Origin: Shimia sp. SK013
GTDB taxonomy: Bacteria; Pseudomonadota; Alphaproteobacteria; Rhodobacterales; Rhodobacteraceae
Assembly (NCBI RefSeq): GCF_001292625.1
Contig: NZ_LAJH01000017.1
Location: 43,142 to 107,141, forward strand
Reading direction: 5' to 3'
Length of the DNA: 64,000 bases
Part shown: in pieces, positions 59,983 to 64,000 of the stretch
How the letters are laid out: each line of letters begins with the position of its first letter
How positions within the stretch are numbered: the stretch's first letter is position 1
Program-made: the position numbers and the translations under genes
Notes under the pieces: generated by a model
The model's database searches: none
What the model was told of the DNA's origin: nothing
The model's input: only the letters and a program-made list of their open reading frames with translations

Positions 59983-61824
59983 ATGGAACGTAAGGATAAA
60001 CAGCGCATTGGATTGAAATCTGTTTTTGTACGCTGCGCGGCGATTGTGGCTTTGACCACAATCGTCGTAACCGCCACGCTGACAGTTCAATCTCTGTCTT
60101 TGATCCAGAAATTGGCTCAACAAAGCGTGGTAGATCAAGCCGCAGGAACAGTCGAAAACCAAGCGCAAGCGCTGGTAAAGCCTATTCGGTTCAAGGCCAC
60201 GCCAAAAATCGAGGAAGCTGTCCTTACGTCTATGAACTCCGCCGGGCCAAGCGGCTCTGACATGATTATTGTGGATGCCGCTGGCACTATGCTGGCATCC
60301 GCGGAAGACACGATGGGCGTACGAAGCGACCTTCAGAGCCTCGTTGATGCTTCTCTTGAAGCAGAAGATGTCAAAATGGCAGAGGGCGGGTTGTGGATAG
60401 CCAGGCCCGTGCGCTCTGCCCCGGACGGGCCAGTGATTGGCGCGGTCGCGATGGCTTGGAACGCGAACGAAGCTCTGAACGCCGCTTATCGGGAAAGTAC
60501 GAAATTCCTCATGGCCGCTGCGGTGGTCTTCGCCACTATGATGGCGTTTGCACTGTGGCTTTTCCAGCGCGTGCTCGGTCGCCCATTGCGTGAGATGACC
60601 GCAACGATCTCTGACATTGCCGACGGAGACTATGAAGATCGCGGCAACCTGAATGCACGAAGGGATGAATTCGGGATTGTCGGCGGCCATATGCGGGAAT
60701 TGACGCAAACACTCCGCAACGGCCAGGTGGCAGAAAATGAGCGCAAGAAAAACGCCGAACTGCAGGCAGAAGTTGTTGAAGTACTTAGCCAACAGCTGAC
60801 CCTTCTTTCAGATCGCGATTTGACAGCCCATATTGAGCAGAATTTTCCGCCACAATATGAAAACCTGCGCATCGACTTTAACAAATCTGTTCAAAACCTT
60901 GGGGATGCCATCCTCCAAGTCGTGGACTCGACAGACAATATCCGCGGTGGTTCGTCTGAGATCAGCCAAGCCTCATTGGATCTGTCTCGTCGCACAGAAG
61001 CTCAGGCGGCCACCTTGGAAGAGACAGCAGGCGCGATGAACGAGCTGACCACGTTGGTGAAGTCTGCGGCGGACAGCGCCCGCGATGTTGGCACGACCAT
61101 GGAGCAGACACGATCTGATGCGGTGGAAAACCGCGAGATCGTAGAAAACGCCGTGGCCGCTATGGCCGAGATTGAGCAGAGTTCGTCGCAGATTAGCCAG
61201 ATTGTGGGCGTGATCGACGACATCGCGTTCCAAACCAACCTTCTCGCACTAAACGCTGGCGTGGAGGCCGCCCGTGCGGGTGAAACCGGGCGTGGTTTTG
61301 CCGTTGTGGCATCAGAAGTGCGGGCCTTGGCTCAGCGATCTTCTGAGGCAGCGATGGAGATCAAAACACTGATCAGTGACAGCTCGCAACAAGTTGAGCG
61401 TGGTGTCGATCTTGTCGGCAAGGCCGGGGATGCGCTTCAGACGATTGTTAAACGTGTGACCCATGTCTCTAAGCTCGTGACCGGCATTGTCGAAAGCTCC
61501 ACGGAACAGTCGGCGAGCCTGAGCGAGATCAACTCCGGTGTCAGTCAGCTAGATCAGGTCACGCAACAGAACGCGTCGATGGTGGAAGAGTCCACTGCTG
61601 CGGGTCAAGAGTTGAGCAATCAAGCTTCGCAATTGTATTCTCTGGTCAGTCGCTTCCAACTTAAAGAAGGGGCACGGCTCAAATCTGTTTCGCCGGAATT
61701 GGCGCACGACGCGACTGATGCGAAAGATTGGACGGAAGAAAATGTCGCTGTGCCGCAATCTTCCCCCAGAGCTGTGGCTGCTGTTGGATCGCAAGTTCCT
61801 GTGCAAGTCTGGAGCGATTTCTGA
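59983..61824 (+). CDS. Methyl-accepting chemotaxis protein
   Basis: A 613-residue chemoreceptor. Two membrane segments (about residues 19-40 and 172-192) flank a periplasmic sensor with VDAAGTMLASAEDTMG, a Cache-like stretch. A HAMP domain (RPLREMTATISDIADGDYEDRG) and a long coiled coil follow. The signalling hairpin is VGVIDDIAFQTNLLALNAGVEAARAGETGRGFAVVASEVRALAQRS near residue 409 (key words IAFQTNLLALNA, GRGFAVVA). The protein ends in VWSDF, of the W-x-x-F form of a CheR-tethering pentapeptide. No che genes lie in the window. Confidence 0.93.
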   Translation: MERKDKQRIGLKSVFVRCAAIVALTTIVVTATLTVQSLSLIQKLAQQSVVDQAAGTVENQAQALVKPIRFKATPKIEEAVLTSMNSAGPSGSDMIIVDAAGTMLASAEDTMGVRSDLQSLVDASLEAEDVKMAEGGLWIARPVRSAPDGPVIGAVAMAWNANEALNAAYRESTKFLMAAAVVFATMMAFALWLFQRVLGRPLREMTATISDIADGDYEDRGNLNARRDEFGIVGGHMRELTQTLRNGQVAENERKKNAELQAEVVEVLSQQLTLLSDRDLTAHIEQNFPPQYENLRIDFNKSVQNLGDAILQVVDSTDNIRGGSSEISQASLDLSRRTEAQAATLEETAGAMNELTTLVKSAADSARDVGTTMEQTRSDAVENREIVENAVAAMAEIEQSSSQISQIVGVIDDIAFQTNLLALNAGVEAARAGETGRGFAVVASEVRALAQRSSEAAMEIKTLISDSSQQVERGVDLVGKAGDALQTIVKRVTHVSKLVTGIVESSTEQSASLSEINSGVSQLDQVTQQNASMVEESTAAGQELSNQASQLYSLVSRFQLKEGARLKSVSPELAHDATDAKDWTEENVAVPQSSPRAVAAVGSQVPVQVWSDF

Positions 61825-61831
61825 CGAATAG

Positions 61832-61857
61832 GGGTCTCATCTAGTGAGCTGAGACCC
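61832..61857 (+). terminator. Hairpin after chemoreceptor gene
   Basis: GGGTCTCA and TGAGACCC form a perfect 8-bp stem around a 10-nt loop, 8 bp after the stop codon. The following T-run is weak (TTA). Confidence 0.6.
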
Positions 61858-61984
61858 TTACCGGTCATTAAGGCAGCGTCTTCGATGCTGCAATCGCAGC
61901 CCGCATTGCGGACTTTCGTTGCGTTCCGACGAAGCTACGAAAGCGGCTTAAGACCGACATGTCGCCGAGCAACCATAAGCACTC

Positions 61985-62734
61985 TCACTCATCATCTTTC
62001 GCCTTGAGGGAGAAGTCTGGCAGCATATCCAAAGCTTCACGCAACGCGTCGCCCCAACCTTGAGAAATCGATTGGAAATAAGCGTCGTCGCCGGCCACGC
62101 GTCCGGTGATCCCGGTCTCCAAGCTGTCTTTTTCGTAGCAATGGAAATCAAACGGAGCTCCAACCGTCAGGTTGGCCTTGAGCGTGGAATCAAAACTCAC
62201 CAACAAGAGCTTCATCGCGGCATCAAAGCTCATGTCCCGTTCATAGGCTCGGACGAGGATCGGACGACCATATTTTGTTTCTCCGATCTGGAAAAATGGC
62301 GTGTCTTCAGCGGCCTCTATGAAGTTTCCCTCCGGGTAAATTAGGAATAGCCTGCTTGGGCCGCCCTTGATCTGCCCGCCAAGGATCAGTGTCGCGTTGA
62401 ATGTGCTGTCGGCACGTTGGCCAGTGTCTGCGTGGTTTTCAATCACCTCCCGCAGCGTGTCAGCCACCATGCGCGCCGCTTGGAACATGGACGGAACCGC
62501 GAGCAGGGATGGCGCCCGGTCTTCGGGCGTTTTGCTACGCTCATCCAGCAAGCTGACCACGGCTTGAGTTGTTGCAAGATTGCCAGCTGACATCAGAGTG
62601 ATCGACCGTTCGCCAGCGGCCTCCCAAGTTGTCATTTTTCGAAAAGTCGACACATTGTCGAGCCCGGCATTTGTCCGAGTATCCGACATGAACACCAGTC
62701 CCCGCTCGAGCATCATCCCTACGCAGTAAGTCAT
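61985..62734 (-). CDS. Anbu-type proteasome-like peptidase
   Basis: A 249-residue member of the Anbu (ancestral beta subunit) group of Ntn hydrolases. It starts MTYCVGMMLERGLVFMSDTRTNAG, so Thr2 could become the N-terminal nucleophile; SDTRTNAG and ITLMSAGNLATTQAVV are family blocks. The start chosen puts Thr right after Met; the frame runs further upstream into the transglutaminase gene. Anbu genes typically stand with a transglutaminase, an alpha-E protein and a circularly permuted ATP-grasp protein, as seen here for the first two. Confidence 0.85.
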   Translation of the reverse strand: MTYCVGMMLERGLVFMSDTRTNAGLDNVSTFRKMTTWEAAGERSITLMSAGNLATTQAVVSLLDERSKTPEDRAPSLLAVPSMFQAARMVADTLREVIENHADTGQRADSTFNATLILGGQIKGGPSRLFLIYPEGNFIEAAEDTPFFQIGETKYGRPILVRAYERDMSFDAAMKLLLVSFDSTLKANLTVGAPFDFHCYEKDSLETGITGRVAGDDAYFQSISQGWGDALREALDMLPDFSLKAKDDE

Positions 62735-62744
62735 CTGGGCGTTC

Positions 62745-63539
62745 CTATTGCTGAGCCACGTCAATCTCGACAGACAGGTTTTCCCCCATGCCACCGATGC
62801 GCGTGCCAGAAACTGGGGCCGCCTCAGAATAGTCCAGCCCCGTTGCCACACGCACATAGCGTGTATCAGGCGAAATCCCGTTCGACACGTCAAAACCGAC
62901 CCAGCCCAGACCGTCGATATGGGCTTCTGCCCAGGCATGCATCGCTTCTTGCGCAGTGCGGTCGTTCAACATCAGGTAGCCCGAGACATAACGAGCCGGA
63001 TGGCCCAGAGCGCGTGCGCAACACAGGAAGATGTGGGTATGGTCCTGACAAACCCCTTTGCCCGCTGCTATGGCCTCTTCTGCACCCCAATCGGCCTGTG
63101 AGGCGCCAACTTCGAAAGACACTGCATCCCGGATCACGCCAGCCAGAGCATGCAATTGTTCCAAAGGCGCTAAGGTTGGGGTATTGCGCACCAGAGCTTT
63201 GACGCCTGGTCCAGCTTTGGTCCGTGCCGTCGAATTCAGGAATAGCCAAAGCGGAGTCACGCTGCGATGTCGCCCGACGATACCATGAGTGTCGCTGATT
63301 TCGACTTCGCCTTCGCTGACCAGCGTCAACTCCTGCTCGCCGCCAAAGCTGATCAACTCGACGGTGTTGTTGTGGTGATCCTCGTAGCTCAGCTCGCTTT
63401 GTCCGCCGATCACCTTGGTACGCCAAGAAAGCACCTGTTGTTGGTGTGACGATTTGGGTGTCTTTCTCATCTGCTGCAGCCCGTATTTGACAGGCGTTGA
63501 AAACTGGTAACGGGTTTCGTGTCGAATGGTCAGGCGCAT
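62745..63539 (-). CDS. Transglutaminase-like cysteine protease family protein
   Basis: A 264-residue protein: an N-terminal beta-rich domain (MRLTIRHETRYQFSTPVKYG) and a C-terminal transglutaminase core with catalytic Cys in GVCQDHTHIFLCCARALG near residue 160, His in AMHAWAEAHIDGLGWVGFDVSNG near 200, and Asp in the same segment (FDVSN). It lies between the Anbu and alpha-E genes with gaps of 10 and 3 bp. It may act on peptides or amide bonds made by the ATP-grasp partner of such loci. Confidence 0.88.
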   Translation of the reverse strand: MRLTIRHETRYQFSTPVKYGLQQMRKTPKSSHQQQVLSWRTKVIGGQSELSYEDHHNNTVELISFGGEQELTLVSEGEVEISDTHGIVGRHRSVTPLWLFLNSTARTKAGPGVKALVRNTPTLAPLEQLHALAGVIRDAVSFEVGASQADWGAEEAIAAGKGVCQDHTHIFLCCARALGHPARYVSGYLMLNDRTAQEAMHAWAEAHIDGLGWVGFDVSNGISPDTRYVRVATGLDYSEAAPVSGTRIGGMGENLSVEIDVAQQ

Positions 63540-63542
63540 TGT

Positions 63543-63986
63543 CTACTCGCTGAACCGAAAGTCGGTTTCTATCTGCCCGGACAGCTCTGCAAGTAGCGCC
63601 AGGAATTTTTGGATATAATCGTGCAATCCGTATTCAAAGACAGCATCGATATCGTGGCTTAGATAGGTCGTTTCGAGATGCTGGACTTTTCTTTGGGCCA
63701 AGCCTGGCTGCAAAACCCCGCGGTTCACATAGCTCAAATTGTCTCGAATTTTGCGCACGCAAAACGCCAAAGAGCGAGGCATTCTCCGGTCCAAAATTAA
63801 GAAATGCGCAATTTCACGGGTTCCGGCAGCGGCTCCGTATTCCATTCGGAACCCGCCCCGCGCAGACACGGACCGCAGGATGGTTTCCCATTGCACATTG
63901 TCCAGCGACGTCCCTACCGCGCTGGCTGACGGAAGCAGCACATAGTGTAACCCGTCATGGCTTTTGAGACAGATGGTGTTGTTTTG
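63543..63986 (-). CDS. Alpha-E domain protein (DUF403), C-terminal part, upstream frame interrupted
   Basis: The open frame reads ...NTICLKSHDGLHYVLLPSASAV (key words LHYVLLPSAS), SLDNVQWETILRSVSA, AHFLILDRRMPRSLAFCVRKI and ends AELSGQIETDFRFSE, the C-terminal half of alpha-E proteins, which are normally ~310 residues. A TAG at 63987-63989 breaks the frame, and the first start codon after it is a GTG at 63941. The N-terminal half must therefore lie beyond the right edge in a broken or separate form, or be missing. Its operon is the Anbu/transglutaminase set. Confidence 0.7.
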   Translation of the reverse strand, partial: QNNTICLKSHDGLHYVLLPSASAVGTSLDNVQWETILRSVSARGGFRMEYGAAAGTREIAHFLILDRRMPRSLAFCVRKIRDNLSYVNRGVLQPGLAQRKVQHLETTYLSHDIDAVFEYGLHDYIQKFLALLAELSGQIETDFRFSE

Positions 63987-64000
63987 CTAAGCGAGTGTCT

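Overview
The window looks like chromosomal DNA of a marine alphaproteobacterium of the Roseobacter group (Rhodobacterales). This rests on style, not on a marker gene: moderately high G+C, dense operons with ATGA or TGATG overlaps, many TRAP and ABC uptake systems, a non-pyrrolysine MttB gene next to a GcvT-type FAD demethylase, and an Anbu peptidase locus. No rRNA, canonical tRNA, CRISPR array, origin or intact transposon was seen.

Layout. 1-1371: end of an IclR-type regulator overlapping a MalK/UgpC-type ATPase gene. 1800-8733: a small aegerolysin-like protein followed by a 2101-residue SpvB/FG-GAP/RHS protein, a possible toxin locus. 8819-13931: dimethylglycine dehydrogenase-like enzyme, MttB-family methyltransferase and divergent LysR regulator, probably for methylated amines. 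13957-22428: TRAP transporter plus a four-carbon acid sugar pathway (otnC, otnK, an isopropylmalate-dehydrogenase-like enzyme, a Gfo/Idh protein, a small monooxygenase-like protein and a GntR/FCD regulator), tied together by two near-identical palindromes. 22547-30435: a metallo-beta-lactamase-fold hydrolase and a peptide-type ABC transporter with two binding proteins.

30615-45376 is the highlight. A minus-strand operon encodes, in transcription order, a di-heme peroxidase, a YihV-like PfkB kinase, a YihT-like class I aldolase, an L-fucose-isomerase-like protein, a Gfo/Idh protein, an aldose 1-epimerase, an aldehyde dehydrogenase, an SlcC-like dehydrogenase and a split ComD/ComE-type decarboxylase. 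A TRAP transporter and a DeoR regulator lie upstream. I read this as a sulfoquinovose (sulfo-EMP type) pathway running on through sulfolactaldehyde, sulfolactate and sulfopyruvate to sulfoacetaldehyde. It has an isomerase unrelated to YihS and no GH31 sulfoquinovosidase.

45565-55583: amino-sugar locus with an ABC transporter, Gfo/Idh protein and MurQ on one strand, and a BadF-type kinase, GntR/UTRA regulator, SIS-domain deaminase and NagA on the other. Helically phased GGTA repeats lie between them. 55590-59391: a scarred, gene-poor and more AT-rich stretch with a tRNA-like fold, an IS6-type transposase remnant, a glycosyltransferase-like gene and an SAF-domain oxidoreductase; probably acquired DNA. 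59392-61824: periplasmic Cache-like protein and chemoreceptor. 61985 to the end: Anbu peptidase, transglutaminase and alpha-E domain gene, the last interrupted near the window edge.

All assignments come from reading the sequence and recognising families; no database search was possible.
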